A stretch of 64,000 bases of DNA, taken from positions 496,001 through 560,000 of the forward strand of contig NZ_CP071132.1 in the NCBI RefSeq assembly GCF_017220215.1, written 5' to 3'. Below are positions 44,187 to 52,691 of this stretch, piece after piece. The notes under the pieces are model-generated. The model was not told where the DNA came from, made no database searches, and saw only the letters and a list, made by a program, of their open reading frames with translations. Both the position numbers and the translations under genes were made by a program. Source of the stretch: Caballeronia sp. M1242. Lineage in GTDB: Bacteria; Pseudomonadota; Gammaproteobacteria; Burkholderiales; Burkholderiaceae. Position 1 is the stretch's first letter. Each line of letters starts with the position of its first letter.

Positions 44187-44954
44187 TCAGAGTTGATAGC
44201 CGAACGATTTGATGACCGCCGCAGCCTTCGAACCCTTCAGATAGTCTCCGAACTGCTTCGCGACCGGATTGTCGCGGCCCTTGCTCAAGATCACCGCGTC
44301 CTGCTTGATCGGCTCGTGCAGCGAGGCGGGCACGATCCAAGCCGAACCGCCCGTGATCTTGCCGTTCTTGTAGATCTGCGACAGCGCGACGAAGCCGAGC
44401 TCCGCGTTGCCCGTGGCGACGAACTGCTGCGCCTGCGAGATGTTCTGTCCTTCCACAATCTTCGACGCGACGGCCTGCGTCAGCCCGAGCTTGTCGAGCG
44501 CCTGCGTCGCGGCGAGCCCGTAGGGCGCGGCCTTCGGATTCGCTATCGCGAGGTGCGTGAACTCGTTCTTCTTCAGCACGTCGCCTTTGTCGTCCACGTA
44601 GCCGTCTTTCGCCGACCACAGCGCGAGCGCGCCGGTCGCGTAGGTGAAGCGGCTGCCCGGCACGGTCAGACTTTCGCTTTCGAGTTTGGCGGGCGTGGTG
44701 TCGTCGGCGGCGAGGAACACTTCGAACGGCGCGCCGTTTTTGATCTGCGCGTAGAACTGGCCCGTCGCGCCGTACGAGGCGACGACCTTGTTGCCTGTGT
44801 CCTTCTCGAAGTCGGCGGCAATGGCCTGCATGGGCGCCGTGAAATTGGCGGCGACCGCGACCTGTACTTCGCCGGCGAACGCAGCGGACGCGGCCATGCC
44901 GGCTGCGAGCGAAAGCAACGTGCCAAGCATCGTGCGCATGAAACGGGTCTTCAC
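44187..44954 (-). CDS. modA: Molybdate-binding periplasmic protein
   Basis: I chose the GTG ending at 44954, which follows AGGAG by seven bases, giving 255 residues; an in-frame ATG five codons later is the alternative. Signal peptide ends at AAFAGE. The mature protein starts VQVAVAANFTAPMQAI and carries YGATGQFYAQI and PFEVFLAADDTTP, the residues that bind molybdate or tungstate in ModA. First gene of modABC, with the Mo-box 60 bp upstream. Confidence 0.95.
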   Translation of the reverse strand: MKTRFMRTMLGTLLSLAAGMAASAAFAGEVQVAVAANFTAPMQAIAADFEKDTGNKVVASYGATGQFYAQIKNGAPFEVFLAADDTTPAKLESESLTVPGSRFTYATGALALWSAKDGYVDDKGDVLKKNEFTHLAIANPKAAPYGLAATQALDKLGLTQAVASKIVEGQNISQAQQFVATGNAELGFVALSQIYKNGKITGGSAWIVPASLHEPIKQDAVILSKGRDNPVAKQFGDYLKGSKAAAVIKSFGYQL

Positions 44955-45013
44955 GTAACGGCTCCTGTTCTTCGTTGTGTTGGTGTGTCGCGGCATGTTC
45001 GGCCGGACGAGCC

Positions 45014-45041
45014 CGCGTAATATAGCCGAATATATTACGCG
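45014..45041. promoter_or_regulatory. Mo-box: ModE operator upstream of modABC
   Basis: CGCGTAATATA and TATATTACGCG are perfect 11-base arms separated by six bases (GCCGAA). The half-site form and the six-base spacer match the known Mo-box consensus (CGnTATAT-N6-ATATnACG type). It lies 60 bp before the modA start, overlapping the likely -10 region, so ModE with molybdate would repress. No modE gene is in the window. Confidence 0.8.
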
Positions 45042-45212
45042 CGTTCGTGACATGATAAAGGTCCAGCGGGCGCTGGCTTCGTGTGAGCCTGCCTCACAGG
45101 AAGCGATTGACCGCGATTACCGTTATCGACGAAACTGTGCCGCATGGCGCGGATTTGCGCCCGTGAGGAAATGAGCGTTACTCACATGCTGCGGCAAACG
45201 AGGAGACAAGAC

Positions 45213-46010
45213 ATGAGCGATGCAATGAACCTGCAACGCCTGAAACTCGCCGTCGATGGCCCGATCGCCCGCGTGACGCTCGACCGGCCGGACGTGCGCA
45301 ATGCGTTCGACGACGCGGCTATCGTCGAGCTGACCGCCGCATTTCGCGCGCTCAACGACGACGCCAACGTGCGGGCGATCATCCTCGCCGCGAACGGCCC
45401 GGCTTTCTGCGCGGGCGCGGACCTGAACTACATGAAACGGATGGCGGGCTTCACGGACGCCGAGAACCGCGCCGACGCGCTCGGTCTCGCGACCATGCTG
45501 AACACCATCTATACGAGCGCGAAGCCGGTCATCGCGCGAGTGCAAGGCGACGCCTACGCGGGCGGCGTGGGCCTCGTCGCCGCGTGCGATATCGCGGTGA
45601 GCGTGGACACGGCGCACTTCTGCCTGTCGGAAGCCAAGCTCGGCCTGATGCCCGCGACCATCGCGCCGTACGTGATCCGCGCGATGGGCGCGCGCGCGGC
45701 CCATCGCTATTTCGTGACGGCCGAGCGCTTCGACGCGGCCGAGGCGCTACGAATCGGTTTCGTGCATCAGGTCGTCGCAGCGGATGCGCTCGACGCCGCC
45801 GTCGACGGGATTGCCGCGAGCATCGCCGCGAACAGCCCGAACGCGGTGCGCGAATGCAAGCGGCTCGTCGCGGATCTCGCGGGCAGCGCTATCGACGAGA
45901 CGCTGATGTCGGACACGGCGGATCGCATCGCGCGGATACGCGCATCGGACGAAGGGCGCGAGGGCGTGCGCAGTTTCCTCGAAAAGCGCAAGCCCTCGTG
46001 GCTGGCCTGA
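45213..46010 (+). CDS. Enoyl-CoA hydratase family, methylglutaconyl-CoA hydratase-like
   Basis: The ATG at 45213 follows AGGAGA. The 265-residue crotonase-fold protein has the oxyanion-hole segments FCAGADLNYMKRMAG and GDAYAGGVGLVAACDIAV, then SEAKLGLMPATIAPYV with a catalytic Glu. The NYMKRM and PATIAPYVIRAMG segments match LiuC, the leucine-pathway hydratase, better than generic FadB/PaaG. The other liu genes are not nearby, so the pathway assignment is tentative. The GST gene follows 16 bp later. Confidence 0.82.
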   Translation: MSDAMNLQRLKLAVDGPIARVTLDRPDVRNAFDDAAIVELTAAFRALNDDANVRAIILAANGPAFCAGADLNYMKRMAGFTDAENRADALGLATMLNTIYTSAKPVIARVQGDAYAGGVGLVAACDIAVSVDTAHFCLSEAKLGLMPATIAPYVIRAMGARAAHRYFVTAERFDAAEALRIGFVHQVVAADALDAAVDGIAASIAANSPNAVRECKRLVADLAGSAIDETLMSDTADRIARIRASDEGREGVRSFLEKRKPSWLA

Positions 46011-46026
46011 GCGCGGAAGCACGGCG

Positions 46027-46692
46027 ATGATCACGCTCCATCACTGCGTCAGCGCGCGCTCTTTCAGGCCGCTGTGGGCGCTCGAAGAAATCGGCCTGCC
46101 GTATGAATTGAAGATGCTGCCGTTCCCGCCGCGCATGCTGGCGCGCGCCTTCATGGACGTGAATCCGCTCGGCACGGTGCCCGCATTCGCCGATGACGCG
46201 CTCTTCATGACCGAATCCGCCGCGGTCTGCCAGTATCTCGCGGCGCGCTATTCGCCCGGCGTGCTGGATGTCTCCGTGCATGAGGCCGACTTCGGCCGCT
46301 ATCTGAACTTCCTGCATTTCGGCGAGGCGACGCTCACGTTTCCGCAGACGCTCGTGCTGCGCTACACGCATTTCGAGCCGCCCGAGCGCCGGCAGCCGCA
46401 AGTCGCGGAAGACTACGCGCGATGGTTCCACGCGCGGCTGCGCGCGCTCGCGCCGCTCTTGGAACGCCAGGACTTTCTCTGCGCGGGCCGCTTCACGGCG
46501 GCGGACATTTCCGTCGGCTATGCGCTGATGCTGGCGGAGCATCTGGACTTGAGCGCGCGCTTCGCCGAACCGGTCGCGCGTTACTGGGCCCGCCTGCGCG
46601 AACGCGACGGTTTTATCCGCGCGATGCGCGCCCAGGACGCCGCCGCCCGGGCGCAAGGCGTCTCGCCGGTGCCCGCGCCGGACACGCGCTGA
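46027..46692 (+). CDS. Glutathione S-transferase family protein
   Basis: The 221-residue protein has the thioredoxin-like N-half (LHHCVSARSFRPLWALEEIGLPYE, NPLGTVPAFADD, MTESAAVCQYLA with the Glu-Ser motif) and a helical C-half (DFLCAGRFTAADISVGYAL). It is 16 bp after the hydratase gene and likely in the same transcript. Cytoplasmic; substrate unknown. The Ser/Cys near residue 8-10 could be catalytic. Confidence 0.85.
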   Translation: MITLHHCVSARSFRPLWALEEIGLPYELKMLPFPPRMLARAFMDVNPLGTVPAFADDALFMTESAAVCQYLAARYSPGVLDVSVHEADFGRYLNFLHFGEATLTFPQTLVLRYTHFEPPERRQPQVAEDYARWFHARLRALAPLLERQDFLCAGRFTAADISVGYALMLAEHLDLSARFAEPVARYWARLRERDGFIRAMRAQDAAARAQGVSPVPAPDTR

Positions 46693-46825
46693 CCGAGCGC
46701 TTCCCTCCTTCACGTCCCTCCCTCCGTGGGGCTGTGCGACCCGCCGCGACGCTTTACTCTGCGCGTCAGGCGCTGACGTTCGACGCGCCTGTCCAGACGA
46801 AGCGTTCTTTGGCGAGGTGCCGGCG

Positions 46826-47011
46826 ATGTACGTCTTTTCTTGGTTCTTATCGATGATCGTGGCGCTCGTCGCGACGGGCACGATCCTTTACGCGCTGCCG
46901 GGGTCGGCTGCCGAAGAGTTGAGTATCGCGATTGCGCCCCAAGCGATATTCGCCGCCGACGTGAGCCGCGCGGACGCGATGGTTCTGTCGTGCGTCGGCG
47001 ACGGGAAGTGA
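46826..47011 (+). CDS. Possible small membrane protein, 61 aa
   Basis: An ATG preceded by GAGGTG at six bases gives MYVFSWFLSMIVALVATGTILYALPG, a clear hydrophobic N-terminus that could be a signal or anchor, then about 35 polar residues with one Cys. No homology is recognised. The start site and hydrophobic profile make it plausible but not certain. Confidence 0.4.
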   Translation: MYVFSWFLSMIVALVATGTILYALPGSAAEELSIAIAPQAIFAADVSRADAMVLSCVGDGK

Positions 47012-47079
47012 GCGGGTGCGTTGGGAAGCACGAGTGCTAGATGCTTTCGGGTCAACGGCTTAGGCCATTCGTCAGCGCG

Positions 47080-47114
47080 TTGTCCACAGGCTTTTCCCCG
47101 ATTTCTGTGGATAG
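47080..47114. repeat. Third opposed DnaA-box pair
   Basis: TTGTCCACA (47080-47088) and TGTGGATAG (47106-47114) have exactly the same 26-base start-to-start distance as the two pairs near 36 kb. It lies in a gene-free gap, 20 bp from a terminator for the opposite strand. Confidence 0.5.
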
Positions 47115-47131
47115 TCTCGGCGCGAAAAACC

Positions 47132-47157
47132 AAAAAAAACCCGCTCGAGAGAGCGGG
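47132..47157 (-). terminator. Intrinsic terminator of the cytochrome operon
   Basis: On the minus strand CCCGCTC-TCTC-GAGCGGG is followed by eight T (47132-47139 read in reverse). It lies about 100 bp past the cytochrome c stop and ends that transcript. Confidence 0.85.
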
Positions 47158-47255
47158 CTTGAATCCACATCGGTTGAGACATGGAGGAGACAAGGGCTAG
47201 TATAAACCCTTAGTCCGCCAAGTCAAGCGTTCATTTCGAAAAAATTCCAACGCCC

Positions 47256-47582
47256 TCACTGCTTGCCGAGGCTGTGGTAATAGCTCGCCAGATTCGCGAC
47301 ATCCGTATCCGACAAGCCTTTCGCCACCACAGACATCATCTCGTTCTGCCGCGCGCCCGAGCGAAAATCGTTGAGCGCCTTCACGAGATATTCCTCCGTC
47401 TGGCCGGCGAGATTCGGCGCTTCTGGCAGCTTCGAGATGCCGTCGAGCCCGTGGCACGCCTGACACTGCGCCGCCTTCGTGCGTCCCGCCTTGATATCTC
47501 CCGCCGCGAGCGACGCGTCCGATATCGCCGCAAGCAACGTCACCAACGCCGCGAGCGCTGCCGTCTGCTTCACGCGCCTCAT
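47256..47582 (-). CDS. Class I c-type cytochrome
   Basis: The 108-residue protein has a signal peptide ending at SLAAGD, a single heme site CQACH with an axial Met expected in the NEMMSVVAKGLSDTDVANLASYY segment. Small periplasmic cytochromes like this accept electrons from dehydrogenases. Its ATG overlaps the stop of the sorbosone-dehydrogenase-like gene by ATGA, so the two are translated together and probably work together. Confidence 0.92.
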   Translation of the reverse strand: MRRVKQTAALAALVTLLAAISDASLAAGDIKAGRTKAAQCQACHGLDGISKLPEAPNLAGQTEEYLVKALNDFRSGARQNEMMSVVAKGLSDTDVANLASYYHSLGKQ

Positions 47583-48847
47583 TTGGCCCCCGAGTACGAG
47601 ATGCGGTAAATGGCGCCGGCGTAGTCGTCGGAGACGAGCAGCGATCCGTCCTGCAGCATCTGCACGTCGACCGGACGGCCCATGTATTCGCCGCTCTGCG
47701 TGAGCCAGCCTTCGGCGAAGACTTCCGTTTCGCCCGCGGTGCCGTCGTCCTTGATCGGCGTGTACATGATGCGCGCGCCAATGGGCTTCGTGCGGTTCCA
47801 GGAGCCGTGCTCCGCATCGAAGATGCCGCCCTGATACTTCTGCGGGAACATCTTGCCGGTGTAGAACGACATGCCGAGGTCGGCGGCATGCGCGGCGAAC
47901 TCCACTTGCGGGAACACCACGCCCGCCGGCGGGTTCTGATCCTTATACTCGACCGTGCGTACCTTGCCGCCGCCGTACCACGGAAAGCCGAAATTCTCGC
48001 CGGCCTTCGTCGCGTGATTCAGCTCGCCGGGCGGCATGTCGTCGCCCATGCCGTCCACCTGGTTGTCGGTGAACCACAAGGTCTTGTCCTTCGGATTGAA
48101 GTCGAGCCCCACGGAATTGCGCACGCCATGCGCATACACTTCGCGGTTCTTGCCGTCCTGATCCAAGCGGATGATGCCCGCGAGTCCGTTGCGGTCGAGT
48201 TCCGCGAGCTTGTCCTTCGGCGGCACGTTCCACGGCTGCCCGAGCGCGATATACAGCTTCTTGTCCGGTCCGATGCGGCACGCGCGCGCGCCGTGATTGA
48301 AGCTCTCGAACTGCGTCGGGATCAGCTTGCCTTGCGGCACCACGACTGCCGCGGCCACGTCCGGGCCCCCTTCGCCGAAGAACTGCGCGGCCGGAAAACC
48401 TAGCACGCGGTTCTGCTCGGCGACGTAGAGCACGCCGTCCGGCGAGAAGCACACGCCGTTGGGCACCTTGAACGTCACCGACGAGGCGAACTGCACGACG
48501 TCGCTCGCGACGCGTTGCTTCGTCCTGTCCGTCACCTGCCACACGCGATTCTTGCGCGTGCCGACGAACACCACGCCCGTGGATGGCTCGATCGCCATGT
48601 GCCGCGCTTCCGGCACGACCGCATACAGGTCGATCTTGAAGCCCGGCGGCAGCTTGATTTGCTTCAGGTTTTCGCGAAGCGCGTCCGCAGTCTGACCGGT
48701 TTGCGGGACGGTTTCCGGCGGCTGCGTATTGCCGGTCTGACGGAAGTTGGACAGGGTGCCGACGTTGTCCTGCGCTGCGTCGGCGGGCGGCATGCAGGCG
48801 AGCATCGCGCCGAAGGCCAATGGCAAGAGCTTGAGCGTTGCGTTCAT
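47579..48847 (-). CDS. PQQ-type sorbosone/glucose dehydrogenase-like beta-propeller protein
   Basis: The 422-residue protein has a signal peptide (ending PPADAAQ) and a six-bladed propeller typical of soluble PQQ sugar dehydrogenases. Typical strings are PPGFKIDLYAVVPEARHMAI, VPNGVCFSPDGVLYVAEQNRV, YAHGVRNSVGLDFNP, EHGSWNR and the final SLLVSDDYAGAIYRI. It would oxidise a sugar or aldose in the periplasm and pass electrons to the overlapping cytochrome c gene product. GGAGA lies before the ATG. Substrate is not determined by sequence. Confidence 0.88.
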   Translation of the reverse strand: MNATLKLLPLAFGAMLACMPPADAAQDNVGTLSNFRQTGNTQPPETVPQTGQTADALRENLKQIKLPPGFKIDLYAVVPEARHMAIEPSTGVVFVGTRKNRVWQVTDRTKQRVASDVVQFASSVTFKVPNGVCFSPDGVLYVAEQNRVLGFPAAQFFGEGGPDVAAAVVVPQGKLIPTQFESFNHGARACRIGPDKKLYIALGQPWNVPPKDKLAELDRNGLAGIIRLDQDGKNREVYAHGVRNSVGLDFNPKDKTLWFTDNQVDGMGDDMPPGELNHATKAGENFGFPWYGGGKVRTVEYKDQNPPAGVVFPQVEFAAHAADLGMSFYTGKMFPQKYQGGIFDAEHGSWNRTKPIGARIMYTPIKDDGTAGETEVFAEGWLTQSGEYMGRPVDVQMLQDGSLLVSDDYAGAIYRISYSGAK

Positions 48848-49019
48848 CCGGTTGTCTCCTTTATTTACGGCATCGGAAGAGGGTGTTCGACCACAGGACT
48901 TTCTTCGCCGGGCCTCCGCGTCGGTGCGCCGGCAGGTACGGCGCCGCTGGCCCGGTAAAGCAATGTTAGGACACGAAACGCCGTATGTAAGCGGCGCGTG
49001 AATATTGTCGATGCCGCCG

Positions 49020-49787
49020 CTACTTCCGCCCGTCGAAGATGAAGACGTTCGAGCGGTCCGGGCTCGGCAGCGCGACCAGGAGGCGCGCGCCGTCGACGAT
49101 GGCGCTGCCGTCCACCGTCGCATCGGGTAGCGGGCAGGGCGCGGGACCAAAGGTGGCTGACACCGCGTAGGCATTGACGCCGGGGCGCGGGCGCAGCGTC
49201 CCCTTGAAGATGCAGCCGGCGCTGGTCGTGCCGGCGGCGTAACCATCGGCGGCGACGGTGATGCGCGTCGTCGTCGAGCCGCCGAGCGCCATGCCGCGTC
49301 CGCTATAGAGGCCGCCCGCATTGGCGAGCGTGGGCGCGGTATCGAGCAGCGGCGCCGCCGTCGCGGAGAAGCTCTGGCTCTCGCCGCCGCTGCCGCGCGT
49401 GATCGCTCCTTCGACGGCCGGCGCGTGCGCGAAGTCCGCCGTGAACGACACCGGCGACGGTGGCGCTGCGCCGATGCGGTAATTTAATGCGGTCGCGCTT
49501 GTGAAGCGTCCGTCGCTCGTCTGCGAACCGTTCGTCGCGATGACGACGCCTCCGACGCCCGCGCCGCCGCTCGCGTAGAAGAGGTAGGCGGTGCCGTCGA
49601 AGAGTACGAGCAACGTGGCGTCCGCGTCGCCGAGCGTGCCCTTGTAGACGCCACCGGATGGCAGCGTCGTCGTGACGGCCTGCGTCGGCGGGACGGGCGG
49701 CGGGCTGGTCGAACAGGCGGCGAACAACACGACGGAGGGTAGGGCAAGCGAGGCAGGGAACAGCGCGGCGCGTGTCGTGCTCGTCAT
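49020..49787 (-). CDS. Putative lipoprotein of unknown function
   Basis: The ATG ending at 49787 follows GGAG. The 255-residue product has a lipobox (VVLFAACS, Cys about 25), a Pro-rich linker and then a beta-rich Gly/Ser/Thr domain with two similar halves. Each half starts with GxYxG (GGVYKGTL, GGLYSGRG), which suggests an internal duplication. The final DRSNVFIFDGRK ends the second half. It would be anchored in the outer membrane. Family not named. Confidence 0.7.
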   Translation of the reverse strand: MTSTTRAALFPASLALPSVVLFAACSTSPPPVPPTQAVTTTLPSGGVYKGTLGDADATLLVLFDGTAYLFYASGGAGVGGVVIATNGSQTSDGRFTSATALNYRIGAAPPSPVSFTADFAHAPAVEGAITRGSGGESQSFSATAAPLLDTAPTLANAGGLYSGRGMALGGSTTTRITVAADGYAAGTTSAGCIFKGTLRPRPGVNAYAVSATFGPAPCPLPDATVDGSAIVDGARLLVALPSPDRSNVFIFDGRK

Positions 49788-49913
49788 CGAAGGCTCCGGT
49801 CGCGGTCGGCCGCCTCGCGTGCTCGAAGCGGGAACGTCCTGTATAGGCGCAGCACTGCGGCGCGTCAAGCAAACGAAGAAGCGAACGAAGATCGGACATA
49901 CAGAGGAAGCCCA

Positions 49914-51119
49914 TTGCTCAATGCCACCGTCGTGATCTTCGGCGCATTCGACCGCCACAACTTCGGCGACATGTTGTTCGCGCATGTCGAGCAGCGTCTG
50001 CTTCTCGAACGCCTGCCTGACGCCAGACCGCTTTTCGCGGGACTGGCCGCGCGAGACCTGCGTCGATACGGCGGCCATGCGGTCGCGGCGCTGGGCACGC
50101 TCGCCGGACGCCTGCGCGATAAGCCGGTCGCGCTCGTGCATGCCGGCGGCGAACTCCTGACCTGCGACGCGTGGGAAGCCGCCGTGATGCTCAACGAACC
50201 GGAAGACGCGCAGGCGACCATCGCGCGATACGGCGCGCGAGCCGAGGAACGCTTGGCGTATGCGCGCACTTTGTTGAAAACAAATGCGCTAGCGCCTTAC
50301 GTCGTCGGCCGCGAGACATGGCCGCAGGCGTCGTCGATTCGCTTCAACGCGGTGGGCGGCGTGTCGCTCGGCACGCGCGAGCCCGCGCTGCGCAACGAGG
50401 TCGTGAGCACATTGCGCAGCGGCGACGACCTGAGCGTGCGCGACGTGCACACGCAAGCGATGCTGCGTGCCGCAGGCATCGAAGCGAGGCTCGTTCCGGA
50501 CCCGGTGACGATGATCGCGGAACTCTTCGATTCACGCGTCGCCTCGCGCGCCCGCCTCGGCCCGGCGGCCGACGTGCGGCGCGCGTGTCCGCGCGGCCAT
50601 CTCGCGGTGCAGTTCAGCGCCGACTTCGGCGACGACGCCACGCTCGACCGGCTGGCGCGCGAACTGGATGCGCTCGCCGCATCGACCGGCCTCGGCATCG
50701 CGCTGTTTCGCGCGGGCGCGGCGCCGTGGCACGACGACATCGACGCGTACGTGCGGCTTGCGGCCCGCATGCATCAGCGCGCGCTCGTCTTCCGGTCGCT
50801 GGACATTTGGGATATCTGCGCATTGATCGCGACGAGCGCGGGCTATGCGGGCAGCAGCCTGCACGGACGGATCGTCGCGATGGCGTATGGACTGCCTCGC
50901 ATCAACATGCTTCATCCGGACGAAGCGGCGCGAACCGGCAAGCAGGCCGCCTATGCGCAGACCTGGGACGACAAGAACGTGCCGGGTGCCGTGTCGATCG
51001 ACGAACTCGAAGCGGCCATGCGCGATGCATTGAGCGCCGACCGCGAGGTGCTCAGGCAGCGTGCTCGGGAACTGGCGCGCTCGTATCGGGCTGATGCCGC
51101 GCGCCGCGCCGTCGACTAA
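49914..51119 (+). CDS. Polysaccharide pyruvyl transferase family protein
   Basis: The frame begins at a TTG with GAGGAAG six bases upstream; no in-frame ATG lies near. The 401-residue protein opens VVIFGAFDRHNFGDMLF, the N-x-GD motif of the pyruvyl transferase (WcaK/CsaB) family. It later has LSVRDVHTQAMLRAAGI and GSSLHGRIVAMAYGLPRI, the sugar-binding S-x-H-x-x motif. Such enzymes add pyruvate to extracellular or cell-wall polysaccharides. No glycosyltransferase cluster surrounds it, so its target is unknown. Confidence 0.85.
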   Translation: MLNATVVIFGAFDRHNFGDMLFAHVEQRLLLERLPDARPLFAGLAARDLRRYGGHAVAALGTLAGRLRDKPVALVHAGGELLTCDAWEAAVMLNEPEDAQATIARYGARAEERLAYARTLLKTNALAPYVVGRETWPQASSIRFNAVGGVSLGTREPALRNEVVSTLRSGDDLSVRDVHTQAMLRAAGIEARLVPDPVTMIAELFDSRVASRARLGPAADVRRACPRGHLAVQFSADFGDDATLDRLARELDALAASTGLGIALFRAGAAPWHDDIDAYVRLAARMHQRALVFRSLDIWDICALIATSAGYAGSSLHGRIVAMAYGLPRINMLHPDEAARTGKQAAYAQTWDDKNVPGAVSIDELEAAMRDALSADREVLRQRARELARSYRADAARRAVD

Positions 51120-52159
51120 CGCGACTGCTGCCTGAAGCCCTCGCCACGCATCGCCGCTCTGTCCACGGCCGCAATCCGGTTGCGTCCGTTCTCTTTCGCC
51201 TGGTACAACTGCGCGTCGGTGAGATTGATGAAGGCCGTGATATCCATGCCGTCGCGCGGCAGCACCGTGCCCACGCCGAAGCTCGCCGTCACGCACTGAG
51301 CATGCGGCGAGCGCAGATGCGCGATGGCTTCCGCGGCGATGCGCGCACGGCACCGTTCCGCCACGGCCAGCGCGGCATCGGCGTCCGTATCGGCGAGCAC
51401 GAGGACGAACTCCTCGCCGCCGAAGCGTCCGAGAAAGTGCGAAGGCCCGGCCGCCTCGCCGAGAACGCGCGCGATGCGCTTCAGGCACTCGTCGCCTTGC
51501 AGATGGCCGTAGTAGTCGTTGTAGGACTTGAAGAAGTCGATGTCGGTCAACACGAGCGAGAGCGGTTTCGCCGTCGCCTGCGCCGCCTTCCATTCGCGTG
51601 CGATCACGCTGTCGAACTTGCGGCGATTGCCGACGCCGGTGAGACTGTCGCTGAACGAGAGGCGCTCGAGTTCCGCCTGCAATTGCAGCAGTTGCTCCTC
51701 CGTGCGCTTGCGTTCGCTGATATCGAACATGAAGCCGATGAGCGCCTCGACATCGCCGTGCGCGTCACGCACGACATGCACGACGTCGCGCAGCCAGACG
51801 TAGCCGCCGTCGCGCGTGAGGGCGCGGTAATCGGCTTCGTGATCGGTGCCCGCCTTCGATTGGGATACGCAGAAGTTCACGACCGCGTCGCGATCGTCGG
51901 GATGCATGCGCTCGGCCCAGTCATGGACCGTTTTCCACGACGACGGCGGCCAGCCCAGCAACTGCTCGATCTGCGGCCCAATGTAGCTGAACTGCATGGT
52001 GGCCCAGTCGATCTTCCACGGGATCGCCTTCGTCGATTCGAGCAGCGTGCGATAAACGGCGCTGTCTTCCTCGCCGAACGCGCGGCCGGACGGCGCGAGC
52101 GATGCTTCGTGACGCAGGAACGCGGCTTTGAGCGGACTGTCGGGCTGCATGAGGCTCAT
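51116..52159 (-). CDS. PAS-GGDEF diguanylate cyclase
   Basis: The 347-residue soluble protein has a PAS/PAC sensor (about 40-165; EQLLGWPPSSW, YVWLRDVVHVVRD) and a short coiled linker. A GGDEF domain follows, with the active site GGEEF (LGRFGGEEFVLVLAD) and the substrate Asp in LTDIDFFKSYND. It would make cyclic di-GMP. The RxxD inhibitory site normally five residues before the active site is absent (GPSHFLGR here), so product inhibition may be lacking. Convergent with the pyruvyl transferase gene, four bases shared. An ATG three codons later is possible. Confidence 0.92.
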   Translation of the reverse strand: MSLMQPDSPLKAAFLRHEASLAPSGRAFGEEDSAVYRTLLESTKAIPWKIDWATMQFSYIGPQIEQLLGWPPSSWKTVHDWAERMHPDDRDAVVNFCVSQSKAGTDHEADYRALTRDGGYVWLRDVVHVVRDAHGDVEALIGFMFDISERKRTEEQLLQLQAELERLSFSDSLTGVGNRRKFDSVIAREWKAAQATAKPLSLVLTDIDFFKSYNDYYGHLQGDECLKRIARVLGEAAGPSHFLGRFGGEEFVLVLADTDADAALAVAERCRARIAAEAIAHLRSPHAQCVTASFGVGTVLPRDGMDITAFINLTDAQLYQAKENGRNRIAAVDRAAMRGEGFRQQSR

Positions 52160-52247
52160 TCGGTTGACGCGCGGCGCGCGGGGAACGTGAGCCTGTGTTT
52201 ACGGCGGCGGCGCGGCAATCCTGAGCATGCGCGCCGTGCGGCGCGCG

Positions 52248-52691
52248 TCAGCGTTCGTCGGAGAGCATGGTGCCTCGGCAATTGGCCGCGAGGCAACGGC
52301 ACGCGTAGAGGCGCTTGAGCGCCGCCGTGCGCCGTCCTTCGACCGTGAGCCGATAGTCGATGAAGAGTTCCTGCCCCTTGCCGATCGGGCGAAGCGAACG
52401 AATAAAGACGCGCTCGCCGTCCTGCTCGGCTTCGCAATTCGGCGCGCAACTGTGATTCAGCCAGCGCGCGGAATTCCCGCCACGGGCACCGTCGATGACG
52501 CGGCCGTCGTCGAGTCCGAAGAGGAACGTATGTCCGTCCTCGGCGTTGGAGCGCTCGTACATGCGTTGCGCTTCCTTCCACGAAAGACGCTTGCCCTTGT
52601 ATTCGAAGAGCAGCGCGCCCGCAGGCAGATCCGCGAGGGCGAAGACGCCCCGGCCGTGAACGGGCGATGTTCGGACAGTGATTCGACGCAT
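52248..52691 (-). CDS. SET-domain protein (putative lysine methyltransferase)
   Basis: The 147-residue protein is a compact SET domain: opening RTSPVHGRGVFALADLPAGALLFEY, the pseudoknot NHSCAPNCEAE and the catalytic-strand GQELFIDYRL. A post-SET-like cysteine cluster (YACRCLAANCRG) may bind zinc. S-adenosylmethionine binding and Lys methylation are expected from the family; the bacterial target is unknown. It stands alone upstream of the diguanylate cyclase on the same strand. Confidence 0.88.
   Translation of the reverse strand: MRRITVRTSPVHGRGVFALADLPAGALLFEYKGKRLSWKEAQRMYERSNAEDGHTFLFGLDDGRVIDGARGGNSARWLNHSCAPNCEAEQDGERVFIRSLRPIGKGQELFIDYRLTVEGRRTAALKRLYACRCLAANCRGTMLSDER

Noticed and set aside
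45082..45098. CRP-like site TGTGAG-N5-CTCACA before the hydratase gene
   Set aside because: Measured as TGTGA/TCACA the spacer is seven bases, not six, and CRP-type regulation is not established here.
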